Virus record (IMG/VR): IMGVR_UViG_3300047287_000435 | Span: 1-39,226 of that record | Reading direction: 5' to 3' (one strand) | DNA: 39,226 nt | Source of the DNA: a virus | Part shown: positions 1 through 7,313 of the stretch, piece after piece | How positions within the stretch are numbered: the first letter of the stretch is position 1 | How the letters are laid out: every line of letters begins with the position of its first letter | Notes under the pieces: model-generated | Database searches by the model: none | Seen by the model: the letters and a program-made list of their open reading frames with translations, nothing else | Told to the model about the DNA's origin: nothing | Program-made: the position numbers and the translations under genes

Positions 1-21
1 GGATAAAGGAGCCCTTAGAGC

Positions 22-300
22 ATGAGTAAACCTAAACACACGCCGGGGCCTTGGACTGCGTTAAAAACGGTTGTGGCCATGAAGCAAAACCTTAAAGTCG
101 GAGTTCTTACGGGTAAGATTGATTTTCCTGCCGAAGAACTAGAAGCCAACGCCCGCCTTATCGCCGCCGCGCCTGAGCTTTTGGAGGCGCTGGAGTATGT
201 GTCTATGAACCTAGGATTAGGTCAGGGGCAAATTGATCCAAAAATAGTGGAATTGCAGAAAACTATGAAAGCCGCCATAGCCAAAGCGAAGGGGGAGTAA
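22..300 (+). CDS. Small phage protein, Ea22-like
   Basis: A 92-residue protein. It opens with the HTPGPW motif (residues 6-11) and carries ANARLIAAAPELLEAL around residues 43-58. This combination recurs in many small accessory phage proteins of the Ea22/ead-like type, whose function is unknown. The start is supported by AAGGAG about 10 bases upstream. It is the first gene of a tight rightward cluster and is followed one base later by the lipoprotein gene. No enzymatic motif is visible. If the genome is circular, this cluster would be transcribed from the promoter-like sequence at the far right edge of the window. The family resemblance is clear, but the role is unknown. Confidence 0.75.
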   Translation: MSKPKHTPGPWTALKTVVAMKQNLKVGVLTGKIDFPAEELEANARLIAAAPELLEALEYVSMNLGLGQGQIDPKIVELQKTMKAAIAKAKGE

Positions 301-301
301 A

Positions 302-607
302 GTGAAAAAGGTTGGATTGGCTATATTGTTTCTAACTTTATCTGCCTGCGCCCCCGAAAAAAAAGATCAGCCTCTGGCCGCGGAGTCTGAACTTAGGATT
401 TCAGATATCCCTAAAGGGTGTCAGTTCTACTACACCGACGATCTAGCTCGGGGTTCGCATGAGTTCCCGCAAACCTTGACCGGCCCTAGGGTTATTCTTG
501 CCACCGGTTTTGACTGCGGGATTAGACAGGGTAAGCGCTGCTTTTACTATCTCGCTTTCGACAGGGAACTAGACGGCTCGATCATTGACGACGTGAGGTG
601 CGAATGA
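302..607 (+). CDS. Small putative lipoprotein
   Basis: A 101-residue protein with a GTG start. A lysine-containing N-terminus and a hydrophobic stretch lead to a lipobox, LSAC, with the lipidated cysteine at residue 16. Export and lipid anchoring in the host envelope are therefore likely. The mature part is short, charged, contains three further cysteines and matches no family I recognise. Lipoproteins in phage accessory regions often act at the host surface, for example in superinfection exclusion, but here that is inference from the signal peptide alone. Its stop overlaps the ATG of the next gene (ATGA), so the two are translationally coupled. Confidence 0.65.
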   Translation: MKKVGLAILFLTLSACAPEKKDQPLAAESELRISDIPKGCQFYYTDDLARGSHEFPQTLTGPRVILATGFDCGIRQGKRCFYYLAFDRELDGSIIDDVRCE

Positions 608-798
608 AACGCCTAGAGGATGTGATCCAAAAGAAACGCTCGAGAAAGATAAAGCCGACTCACATAATGGTTAGGTTTGACGCAAAAGCAAGAGAGCTTC
701 ACGAGCATGTGGTTAAAAGATCAAAAGAGTTAGGCGTCTCGATGAACGCTTACATGGTCGCCCTAGTTCAACTCGATAAGGAGAATCAAAATGAGTGA
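604..798 (+). CDS. Ribbon-helix-helix (Arc-like) protein
   Basis: A 64-residue basic protein. After a Lys/Arg-rich N-terminus the segment from about residue 20 (HIMVRFDAKARELHEHV) followed by KELGVSMNAYMVALVQ has the strand-helix-helix layout and the SMN turn typical of Arc/CopG-type ribbon-helix-helix DNA-binding proteins. These bind DNA as dimers through the N-terminal strand and usually regulate neighbouring genes. I place the start at the ATG at 604, which forms an ATGA overlap with the previous stop. A GTG at 598 is an alternative that adds two residues. No operator was identified next to it. The fold assignment rests on pattern only. Confidence 0.6.
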   Translation: MKRLEDVIQKKRSRKIKPTHIMVRFDAKARELHEHVVKRSKELGVSMNAYMVALVQLDKENQNE

Positions 799-1093
799 GC
801 CTAAAACCACAGCTCAGGAGCTAGCGATAGACGAAGTTCTAAACGGCAAGCACCCGAGGACTTTTAAAGACGTAATCACGTTCAGTTTATGCGTAGGCCC
901 ACTCATGGGAGCCGAAAAAAGAATGTACGACAACGTTAAAGACTTCATGTCTCAAAAGTTTCAAGTAGCGATGTTAGAGCGCCCGGAGCTAGAGACCTAC
1001 TACCTAGAGCTATGGGACAGCATTTTCGGAAATAGGTTTAAAGAGAAGCCGAAAACGATAGAGGAATTTAAGGCCCTAAGCGATAAGACTTAA
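791..1093 (+). CDS. Hypothetical phage protein
   Basis: A 100-residue protein starting inside the end of the RHH gene (8-base overlap) and closing this rightward cluster. It looks mostly helical, with no signal peptide, membrane segment or recognisable motif. Codon usage and the overlapping layout match its neighbours, so it is very likely a real gene. It ends just before a convergent gene on the other strand. I do not recognise its family. Confidence 0.6.
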   Translation: MSEPKTTAQELAIDEVLNGKHPRTFKDVITFSLCVGPLMGAEKRMYDNVKDFMSQKFQVAMLERPELETYYLELWDSIFGNRFKEKPKTIEEFKALSDKT

Positions 1094-1154
1094 GTGGACT
1101 GGTACAAAAACATGCCTTTGCTTATACGGACTTATCTTGGGGCTTTTTTTAAAG
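1082..1154 (+). terminator. Possible terminator between convergent genes
   Basis: The 55 bases between the convergent genes carry GATAAG (1082-1087) pairing with CTTATC (1131-1136), followed by TTGGGG and a run of seven T (1144-1150). A second small hairpin, GCTTT/AAAGC, sits at the T run. This could end rightward transcription, but the first stem has a long loop, so the call is weak. Confidence 0.3.
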
Positions 1155-1445
1155 CTTCTGATTTTTGAACTGGATTAGGAATGCGGAAAAAGCCTGGCAA
1201 AACATCTCTAAAGCATCCTCTGAAAGCCTCTCGTGAAGGCCTGACTCTAGAGCGAACGCGTGAGCTAGTTCGTGCAGAAATGTCCGACGCGCGTAATCAG
1301 CTTTTGAGAGTAAATCACTATCTAATTTTATCTCAAAGTCATGAAACGAGCATAACCCTTCGAGCCCATGATCTTTGCCTAGATTTGGCGTGGCAGTTAC
1401 AGTGTAGTCTTGGGTTAGCACGCGAACTTTACGAGGAAGTTTCAA
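1149..1445 (-). CDS. Zinc metallopeptidase-like protein (HELAH)
   Basis: A 98-residue protein with a zinc-protease motif, HELAH, at residues 58-62, and a downstream acidic residue in EDALEMFCQAF near residue 80 that could be the third ligand. Such small HExxH proteins (SprT/ImmA-like) recur in phage genomes. Their substrates are mostly unknown; some act on regulators or structural proteins. The start is TTG with GGAG seven bases upstream. It forms a TTGA overlap with the stop of the upstream HNH gene, so the two are coupled. The C-terminal helix fits the usual layout of these proteins, but the domain is minimal. Confidence 0.65.
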   Translation of the reverse strand: MKLPRKVRVLTQDYTVTATPNLGKDHGLEGLCSFHDFEIKLDSDLLSKADYARRTFLHELAHAFALESGLHERLSEDALEMFCQAFSAFLIQFKNQKL

Positions 1446-1792
1446 CGATTGCTCCAGAGGTTACGAAAGACCGAAAAAACTTGGGCGACGAACCTATCTA
1501 GAGGCAAAGATCCTTTAAGCTGATTACACCAGCGACAACAAGGAACGCAGTTATCCAGAGTATAGCCCCGAGTAGTATCCACGCGGTCAATACCGTTAGT
1601 AAGATCGGTCGAAACGCAGCGTTTTCCGTAGTCGATCCATTCGCGCTTTTGTGGGGCCGCTCCGCAGTAATGGCATGGCTTTTTGATAAGCTCATTAAAT
1701 TCGGCCTTCTCTAATTGCCAGACCTTCCCACCCTGTTTGGCGTTCGAGCGATAGAAGGTCCAGCTGCGGGGGGCGTATGGCTTTTCAACCAC
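1442..1792 (-). CDS. HNH-type endonuclease
   Basis: Contains CHYCG, then NGIDRVD, GYTLDNCVPCC and WCNQLKG. This is the usual order of a zinc-binding HNH nuclease, with two CxxC pairs flanking a His/Asp/Asn ββα-metal core. The segment YRSNAKQGGKVWQLEKAEFNELIKK just before it is also typical. The reading frame is open up to a GTG at 1888 but contains no internal ATG. I place the start at the GTG at 1792, preceded by GGGGA, because the region further upstream is hydrophobic and overlaps the divergent gene's control region. Such proteins act as free-standing homing nucleases or DNA-processing enzymes. It is coupled to the downstream metallopeptidase gene. Confidence 0.65.
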   Translation of the reverse strand: MVEKPYAPRSWTFYRSNAKQGGKVWQLEKAEFNELIKKPCHYCGAAPQKREWIDYGKRCVSTDLTNGIDRVDTTRGYTLDNCVPCCRWCNQLKGSLPLDRFVAQVFSVFRNLWSNR

Positions 1793-1880
1793 TCCCCATA
1801 AGTCGAGCCCGAAAAACCCTAAATCGAAAGGCCAGCTAGACCCATTCCAGACTTGAGACCAGATAAAAACTATGAGGCAA

Positions 1881-1896
1881 TGTTCCACATGGAACG
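1881..1896. promoter_or_regulatory. parS-like inverted repeat at divergent promoter region
   Basis: TGTTCCACATGGAACG has arms GTTCCA and TGGAAC around a CA centre and matches 12 of 16 positions of the bacterial parS consensus TGTTTCACGTGAAACA. It lies at the head of the long rightward operon, opposite the leftward HNH gene, where an operator is expected. It could instead bind a phage regulator. Confidence 0.4.
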
Positions 1897-2113
1897 CTTA
1901 GTTCAAAAGCGATGTGCCTGCGGCTGCGGACTTACCTGGCGTGCTTATAAAACGAGCAAGTCGAAGTATTACGGAGAGGATCACAAGGCCGCTAACCTAA
2001 AAAGAGCACTTGAAAAACCAAAAGAGCGGTCTAAAGATTATATCTACGCGACGAAAGTAAAGAATAAAGAACACTTAAGGCAGTCGCTGGGGGAAAGCTT
2101 TTTATATGCCTAG
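1889..2113 (+). CDS. Small Cys-rich hypothetical protein
   Basis: A protein of about 74 residues from the ATG at 1889. A second ATG lies at 1880, and an upstream ATG-like extension would overlap the divergent gene. Near the N-terminus, CACGCG gives three closely spaced cysteines, as in small phage zinc-binding proteins. The rest is Lys-rich and helical. It opens the late operon and overlaps the next small gene by eight bases. The GTTCCA...TGGAAC palindrome lies across its start, so it may be autoregulated or subject to the operator there. No family is recognised. Confidence 0.5.
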   Translation: MERLVQKRCACGCGLTWRAYKTSKSKYYGEDHKAANLKRALEKPKERSKDYIYATKVKNKEHLRQSLGESFLYA

Positions 2114-2270
2114 CTATTACGACGAGAAGAAAAAGAAATACGTGGTCGATGGCCAACAATTCGAAGAAAAGCCTACCCTTATGGATCGGCTTAAAGAAGG
2201 CTTTCAAGATCAGAATACTAAAGCCCAATTAGAGGCTTTACGTAAGCGGAGAATGAGCCGGAATGGATAA
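2106..2270 (+). CDS. 54-residue hypothetical protein
   Basis: A short gene: ATG at 2106 preceded by GGGGGAAA at good spacing, TAA at 2268-2270. It overlaps the previous stop by eight bases and the ATG of the ParB-methyltransferase gene by eight bases. That packing is what a real, translationally coupled gene shows here. The product begins MPSYYDEKKKKYVVDG and is highly charged, with no membrane segment or known motif. The position between two coupled genes is the main evidence. Confidence 0.6.
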   Translation: MPSYYDEKKKKYVVDGQQFEEKPTLMDRLKEGFQDQNTKAQLEALRKRRMSRNG

Positions 2271-3594
2271 GCCAGAAATGCGCATAGCCTTCTCCGGCTA
2301 CGACGAACTTGTAAAACTCTCGAGTTTAAAGAAATCAAAACACCAGCGCAACAAACACCCGAAAGAGCAAATCGAGCGCTTAGCTAAAATTATGCGCGAG
2401 CATGGGGTTAGGCATCCGATACACGTGTCAAAACTCTCAGGGCAGATATGCTTTGGCCATGGGCGCTTAGAGGCCGCTAAACTTAATGGCTGGAAAGAGT
2501 ACCCAGTCGTTTATCAGACCTTTAAGAACGACGACGAAGAATACGCCTGCGTACAGTCAGACAATGCCATAGCGCACTGGGCCGAACTAGATCTATCGGC
2601 CATTAATACAGATTTGGCTAACTTAGGGCCTGATTTTGATATTGATCTATTAGGTATTAAGGATTTTGTTTTAGAGCCTGCGGAGAAGTTTGAAGCTCAG
2701 TGCGATGAAGACGAAGTGCCTGAGCAAGTGGATACGCGATGTAAGCTTGGCGATATATGGACGCTTGGGCGCCATAGGCTTATGTGTGGGGATTCGACAA
2801 GCATTACGGATGTAGAGAAGCTTATGGCGGGCGAGCGGGCTGATATGGTTTTTACGGATCCGCCTTACAATACAGGGATGAGCGCAAAAAAAAACTATGG
2901 CTCAACCAGGTTGAGCCATATGTTCGACGACGACTACACGGACGAACAATGGGCGAATCTACTCGGCGCAATGTCCGCTAACTACTGGATCATCTCAAAG
3001 GATGCTTCAGCCCATTACGTTTGTCTAAATTGGAAGCGTAGTCACGAACTTGTCCCCGCTTATCTTAAGGCTGGTTTTAAGTTTTCTAATTTGATTGTCT
3101 GGGACAAAGTGGTTCACGGCCTCGGTTCGGACTACAAATACACCCACGAATATATACATCTTTTCAAGAAAGGCTCACCAGAAATAAACTCTCATCAGGG
3201 GGATGGCGAATTTCAGGATATTTGGCACATCCAGAGAAAGATAGGAAAAGACGAAGACCACGCGACCAAGAAGCCTATCGAGCTAGTGGAGAGGGCGATA
3301 AAACACGCGACGAATCCTAAAAGCCTGGTCGTGGATTTGTTTATGGGCTCAGGGTCGACGCTAGTGGCGAGTGAGAAAATGGGGCGCAGGTGCTACGGGA
3401 TGGAGCTTTCTCCTGGCTACTGCGACGTAATCCTCTCCCGCTGGGAAAAGTACACAGGCCAAAAGGCAGAAAGAATAGATGGCACGACCGAAGAAACCGA
3501 TAAGCGAGGAGCAAGTAAAGCAGCTCGCCGCGATAAATTGCAGTTACGCCGAAATGGCAGCCGTGCTGGGGTGCGACGAGAAGACTCTATCTAA
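2263..3594 (+). CDS. ParB-like domain fused to DNA methyltransferase
   Basis: A 443-residue two-domain protein. Residues about 10-135 form a ParB/sulfiredoxin-like N-terminal domain, with GHGRLEAAKLNGW at 65-77. From about 160 a DNA amino-methyltransferase follows: catalytic DPPY at 199-202 and the SAM-binding loop FMGSGST at 360-366. DPPY preceding the SAM loop indicates the beta class. Such fusions are common in phages; they methylate adenine or cytosine amino groups, probably to protect phage DNA from restriction, though a role at the packaging site is possible given the position before the terminase. The last 38 residues are Arg-rich and lie over the small terminase gene in another frame. 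A perfect inverted repeat sits just after the DPPY codons. Confidence 0.9.
   Translation: MDKPEMRIAFSGYDELVKLSSLKKSKHQRNKHPKEQIERLAKIMREHGVRHPIHVSKLSGQICFGHGRLEAAKLNGWKEYPVVYQTFKNDDEEYACVQSDNAIAHWAELDLSAINTDLANLGPDFDIDLLGIKDFVLEPAEKFEAQCDEDEVPEQVDTRCKLGDIWTLGRHRLMCGDSTSITDVEKLMAGERADMVFTDPPYNTGMSAKKNYGSTRLSHMFDDDYTDEQWANLLGAMSANYWIISKDASAHYVCLNWKRSHELVPAYLKAGFKFSNLIVWDKVVHGLGSDYKYTHEYIHLFKKGSPEINSHQGDGEFQDIWHIQRKIGKDEDHATKKPIELVERAIKHATNPKSLVVDLFMGSGSTLVASEKMGRRCYGMELSPGYCDVILSRWEKYTGQKAERIDGTTEETDKRGASKAARRDKLQLRRNGSRAGVRREDSI
2886..2920 (-). terminator. Ideal intrinsic terminator on the antisense strand
   Basis: TATGGCTCAACC (2896-2907) and GGTTGAGCCATA (2909-2920) form a perfect 12-bp inverted repeat around one base. 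On the plus strand it is preceded by nine A (2886-2894). Read on the minus strand this is a strong hairpin followed by nine T, a textbook rho-independent terminator, yet it lies inside the methyltransferase coding sequence with no leftward gene upstream. Confidence 0.7.
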
Positions 3595-3859
3595 CCGTTT
3601 CTCCCAAGCTATTAAAGAAGGCAGAGAAACCGGCAAGATGAGCCTAAAGCGTAAGCAATGGGAAGTCGCCATGAAGGGCAACGTCGCCATGCTCATTTGG
3701 CTTGGCAAAATCCAATTAGGCCAGGTTGACACCAATCGCCAATGGATTGATCAGACGAACACGAACATCAACACAGAGGTCCAGTCCAGCCAGGCTAAAG
3801 AAATCCTAGCGGACTTGCGCAGTCTCATTGACACTAAAGTTAATGAGCGAAAAGGCTAA
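3479..3859 (+). CDS. Small terminase subunit candidate (HTH protein)
   Basis: A 126-residue protein. MARPKKPISEEQVKQLAAI is followed by SYAEMAAVLGCDEKTLSNRF, a clear helix-turn-helix (about residues 22-43), then WEVAMKGNVAMLIWLGKIQLGQ. This arrangement is typical of small proteins directly upstream of the large terminase and annotated as small terminase or packaging-site recognition subunits. It would bind the pac/cos DNA and hand it to the large subunit. The gene starts 116 bases before the methyltransferase stop, in a different frame, and is followed by a coupled zinc-binding protein. Identification rests on motif and position. Confidence 0.7.
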   Translation: MARPKKPISEEQVKQLAAINCSYAEMAAVLGCDEKTLSNRFSQAIKEGRETGKMSLKRKQWEVAMKGNVAMLIWLGKIQLGQVDTNRQWIDQTNTNINTEVQSSQAKEILADLRSLIDTKVNERKG

Positions 3860-4082
3860 GAAACCGCAATACGAAATCCTAGTGAAAAAGGATCAGCTCA
3901 CTTCGAAAAACCTAAGCCCAACGCCTCAAGAGCTTTACGACATGATGCATCTGACTTCATGCGAGCATGCGATTAAGCGCTGGAAAGAGGAATGGATCCT
4001 TTGCCCAGTTTGTAGCCAGGCCTCTAGCGGAGGCGATGCTGATATTTATGTCCATAAGACCAGGAAGGAGCTTTTGGCATGA
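3843..4082 (+). CDS. Small zinc-ribbon-like protein
   Basis: A protein of about 79 residues from ATG 3843. An in-frame TTG at 3828 is possible but lacks a better ribosome site. TSCEHAIKRW and ILCPVC supply a Cys/His plus CxxC pattern suggesting a small zinc-binding fold. It overlaps the end of the small terminase gene, and its stop forms ATGA with the next gene. No family is recognised; position within the packaging cluster is the only functional hint. Confidence 0.55.
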   Translation: MSEKAKKPQYEILVKKDQLTSKNLSPTPQELYDMMHLTSCEHAIKRWKEEWILCPVCSQASSGGDADIYVHKTRKELLA

Positions 4083-4300
4083 GCCCTTTTAACGAAGGCC
4101 CGATAGTAGACCTGATCAACCGTAGGTTTGACGACTTACGCCAAGACTTGATTTCGATAAGGGCAGAGCTGAAGGCCGAAATGATAAGACAAGACCAAAG
4201 GATTACGGAGTTAGAAAAGATCCATTGGAAAGTGGCCGGCGGCGTGACTCTCGCCGTTCTCGTCGTACAGTTACTTTATGACAAGCTCATCGCTTCTTAA
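4079..4300 (+). CDS. Coiled-coil membrane protein
   Basis: A 73-residue protein. Residues 10-48 form a charged amphipathic helix or coiled coil (RRFDDLRQDLISIRAELKAE). A single transmembrane segment follows at about 52-68 (AGGVTLAVLVVQLLY) and a very short tail. This layout resembles XhlA-type haemolysin or holin-accessory proteins of phages, which sit in the inner membrane and help lysis. The gene lies in the packaging cluster, far from the endolysin, so a lysis role is only a possibility. The start gives an ATGA overlap and the end overlaps the terminase by 23 bases. Confidence 0.6.
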   Translation: MSPFNEGPIVDLINRRFDDLRQDLISIRAELKAEMIRQDQRITELEKIHWKVAGGVTLAVLVVQLLYDKLIAS

Positions 4301-5057
4301 GATCCCCGATCGTATCGCCAAACTATCAGAGCAAGAGCAAACGGCCGCGGCGCTCGACGCCACACGCGAGTTACTGCTCAACGACTTTTTCTTGTTCGCT
4401 AAACGCCTACTTGGCTACTCTGATATGGAATGGGACGTACATCGAGAAGCGGTACAGGCTCTAGAATCAAGCGCAAAGAGAAAACTTATCGTGATGCCGC
4501 GAGGATCATTCAAGAGTTCCTTAGGGAGCGTCGCTTACCCTATATGGAGAATCCTGAAAGATCCGAACATCACGATTTTGCTCGACTCCGAGCTATATAC
4601 AAACAGCAAGAACCTATTACGAGAGATCAAAGGGCATTTATCGAGCGCACGTTTCATAAATATTTTCACGGACATTTCGGGTTCTAAATGGGACGAAGGC
4701 GAAATCATCGTCAAAACCAGGACCAGGAACCGTAAAGAGGCGACGATTACAGTCGGCGGAATCGGCACGACCAAAGTCGGCCAGCACTATGACCTAATCA
4801 TTGGCGATGACTATAACTCGGCGCAAAACTCAGATAGCCCAGAGAAGTGCCAGAAGGTCCTTGATCACTTCAAGTATAACTTGAACATCTTAAACCCAGG
4901 TGGCGAGTACGTGATTATTGGGACTCGGTATGCGGAGCTTGATGTTATAGGCTTTTTATTGTCGAATGTTTTAGAAGAGAAATACTTGGCCGAGGGCAAG
5001 CTCTTAAGGGGAAGCCCGCATGTTCAAGAGGCCGACGAATCCGGGGGGATATTTTGA
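4278..5057 (+). CDS. terL: Large terminase, ATPase half (split gene)
   Basis: 259 residues covering the N-terminal motor domain of the phage large terminase: Walker A PRGSFKSS (74-81), Walker B LIIGDD (173-178) and the coupling motif IGTRY (214-218). This domain pumps DNA into the procapsid. The frame stops at residue 259, just where the linker to the nuclease domain should begin; the nuclease domain is encoded separately at 7880-8698. Together the halves make about 530 residues, normal for a terminase. At the break, GGGGGGATATTTTGA puts the stop in place; dropping one G would restore a Tyr-Phe-Glu frame like that at the start of the nuclease half. The stop overlaps the TTG start of the next gene. 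Confidence 0.88.
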   Translation: MTSSSLLKIPDRIAKLSEQEQTAAALDATRELLLNDFFLFAKRLLGYSDMEWDVHREAVQALESSAKRKLIVMPRGSFKSSLGSVAYPIWRILKDPNITILLDSELYTNSKNLLREIKGHLSSARFINIFTDISGSKWDEGEIIVKTRTRNRKEATITVGGIGTTKVGQHYDLIIGDDYNSAQNSDSPEKCQKVLDHFKYNLNILNPGGEYVIIGTRYAELDVIGFLLSNVLEEKYLAEGKLLRGSPHVQEADESGGIF

Positions 5058-5380
5058 GCGCACAAGCTAGAGATACGTTTCGCATCGGCTCGACTCTTAT
5101 GGTCGTAGGCCTTTCTAACGCGGTGGACTTTGTGCCTCCCGCTAACTGTAACGGCGGGTTTTTTAAGATCCAAAGCGGCGGCGGAACGCTCTACATCGCA
5201 AGCTCCTATAGCCAAATCGTAGGCGCGACCATGTACTCGGTAGGCGCGACTGAGATAGTTCAGTTCGATGGCCCGGCCCGGTTCTTCTTAGGTGCCGCCG
5301 GTGCGACGATGGTCGTAAGTGTCGGCCTTAAATACTCTAGCTATCAAGGTATTACTCAAAGCCCGATTGCGGGGGGATAA
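5054..5380 (+). CDS. Small virion-type protein inside the terminase split
   Basis: A 108-residue protein, rich in Gly, Ala, Ser and Val, with alternating hydrophobic residues that suggest an all-beta fold (FRIGSTLMVVGLSNAVDF, TLYIASSYSQIVGATMY). It looks like small structural or decoration proteins near tail-fibre genes. The start is TTG, overlapping the TGA of the terminase ATPase half (TTGA), with G6 a few bases upstream acting as the ribosome site. The next gene is preceded by the same GGGGGGATA block, so the pair looks like a cassette. No family is assigned with certainty. Confidence 0.6.
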   Translation: MSAQARDTFRIGSTLMVVGLSNAVDFVPPANCNGGFFKIQSGGGTLYIASSYSQIVGATMYSVGATEIVQFDGPARFFLGAAGATMVVSVGLKYSSYQGITQSPIAGG

Positions 5381-7312
5381 ATGGGGTTACCGCAATCTGG
5401 GCCCTTTCTCTTTAGATCGGGCGGTGGAGGCGGTAGTGCCTCTGGCTCCTCAGGCATCAATTACCTAAGCGCCATCTATGCTGGCGATACGACCACGAAC
5501 ATCAACACCTATAACGATGGGGCCAGCTCTACTCCTACGAATGGAACTGGCGGCGTAGTCGCTGGCCTCACTACAGCCTTAAACACTACGACTCCTCTTG
5601 TCGGAACGTCATGCGTTAGGTTTTCGAAGGATGCCTCAAATAGGCAAGGCGAAGGCTGGTCTTATGACTTTACGGTCGATGATATATCGAGCGACTCGAG
5701 CCAGCCGGTATTCATACAATTCTACTACCGGACTAGCGCAAACTACGCGTCGAGCGACTTAAGGGTTTTCGTTTACGACGTTACGAACTCTACGCTTTTA
5801 AACGTCCAAGACATATCTAATAATTCAGGCAACATTATCGCAGCGCCGAGTGATGCGCTATTTACTGGTGTTTTCTATACAGTAAGCGCGTCTAGCTCTT
5901 ATCGGTTGATCTGGCATATCACGAGTACAAATGCATCGGCCTATGATTTTGATATTGATAATTTTGTAGCTAGTCCTCAGGGCGTAGTTCCGGGCGCTAT
6001 AGTTGCGGACTATGGGACTGAGACTTGGACTGACTCTTGGGCTAACTCCACGACTAGCGTCAAATTACTTCGAATCGGTAACCGAGTTTTTGCGCGAGGT
6101 ATTTCAACCATTACTGGAGCTGGAGATACAAACTTCGCAATCACGGTTCCTGCAGCCTACACCGGCGATAGTTCCTACAACTTCACGCAAGCATCAAATA
6201 ACGTCGGAATGGCATCTCTCCGCGACACCGGGACCGATACATTTATAGGCTCAGCCGTGCTCACTGCCGCAAATACTTTGACTATCTATGCAATAGACCC
6301 GGCTACCGCCACAAATAACTGGGCTACCCTTACTTCAACAAATCCTTTTACGTGGACAAACGGCGACTTTATTTTCTGGGAGGCCTCTTGGTTTGTCTCG
6401 GGCTGGTCCGCATCGGCAGCCTTAAGCACGACTGAGGCTTTGTTTAGTACGGGCCAATTTACGGCTAGAAAGTCAGGCACTCAGACAATTAGCTCAGCAT
6501 CGCCAACAAAGGTAACTTGGACAACTCCATCAAAAGATAATCTCAACGGATGGGACTCTGTAAACAATAGATATACGGTCGCGAAGTCTGGGCGATGGAA
6601 CGTTGACGCTTCTTTAGGTACGGCAAACGTCGCATCTGAGATTTTTCTTGTAATGATTTACGTCAACGGATCTGAAGTTAGACGAAACTATTTTAACGGC
6701 ACGACTAGCAACGGAACAATTTCTGCACCCCTCGATTTAAATAAGGGCGACTACATCGAGATATGGGTCGATTCTAGTGCCGATACGTCTTACGATATTA
6801 TCTCAACTGACGGCTATACTTGGTTTAGTGTTACTGAGGACCCCAACTTCTCCATCTTCTCCACCTACGGGCAGTTTGAACTCATAACCGCGACTAGTTC
6901 GGTAAAGACGCCGAGTGCGACGAATAACTATCATCAGTTGACTGGTAATTCGCTTACGCTAACGCCGGGGACTTGGAAGCTACAGGGTAGCGCAAGATTT
7001 GCGTCGAGTGGTTCTCCGGCCTACACATTTGGCGGTATTGGATTTTTTGGAGCCAACGGAGCTGATACATCTAGCATACCTGCCGCACTAAGCACGGTAG
7101 GAACCGTTTTAAGTTCTAGTGATGCATCGGTTTACGGCGCAGGCGGAACAGGCGGCCCTCTTTCTGCGACCGGCATTGATAATATGCAAACGGGCTCAGT
7201 CATTTTTCGTACTACATCTACGGTTACAGTTTACATTGTGTCTATTTCTTTTCAGACCACTGCCGCAAACGCCCGAATCACGGTCTACGCCAACGCGGAG
7301 CGGTTACAGTAG
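5381..7312 (+). CDS. Tail-fibre / receptor-binding type protein with C1q-like domain
   Basis: 643 residues, beta-rich, strongly enriched in Ser, Thr, Ala and Asn. After a Gly/Ser linker (about 13-25), residues 75-200 look like a jelly-roll carbohydrate-binding module (SKDASNRQGEGWSYDFTVDD). Residues about 359-485 resemble a C1q/TNF-like trimerising head (TGQFTARKSGTQTISS, then GRWNVDASLG and IYVNGSEVRR). A third beta domain fills 497-643. Such proteins form trimeric fibres or spikes that bind host glycans. The gene is oddly placed between the two halves of the large terminase rather than after the tail genes. Start: ATG directly after the previous stop, with GGGGGGAT upstream. Confidence 0.75.
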   Translation: MGLPQSGPFLFRSGGGGGSASGSSGINYLSAIYAGDTTTNINTYNDGASSTPTNGTGGVVAGLTTALNTTTPLVGTSCVRFSKDASNRQGEGWSYDFTVDDISSDSSQPVFIQFYYRTSANYASSDLRVFVYDVTNSTLLNVQDISNNSGNIIAAPSDALFTGVFYTVSASSSYRLIWHITSTNASAYDFDIDNFVASPQGVVPGAIVADYGTETWTDSWANSTTSVKLLRIGNRVFARGISTITGAGDTNFAITVPAAYTGDSSYNFTQASNNVGMASLRDTGTDTFIGSAVLTAANTLTIYAIDPATATNNWATLTSTNPFTWTNGDFIFWEASWFVSGWSASAALSTTEALFSTGQFTARKSGTQTISSASPTKVTWTTPSKDNLNGWDSVNNRYTVAKSGRWNVDASLGTANVASEIFLVMIYVNGSEVRRNYFNGTTSNGTISAPLDLNKGDYIEIWVDSSADTSYDIISTDGYTWFSVTEDPNFSIFSTYGQFELITATSSVKTPSATNNYHQLTGNSLTLTPGTWKLQGSARFASSGSPAYTFGGIGFFGANGADTSSIPAALSTVGTVLSSSDASVYGAGGTGGPLSATGIDNMQTGSVIFRTTSTVTVYIVSISFQTTAANARITVYANAERLQ

Positions 7313-7313
7313 C

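Noticed and set aside
1181-1501. Rightward frame opposite the metallopeptidase gene
   Set aside because: The leftward frame carries HELAH and proper coupling with the HNH gene; the rightward product has no motif and no ribosome site.
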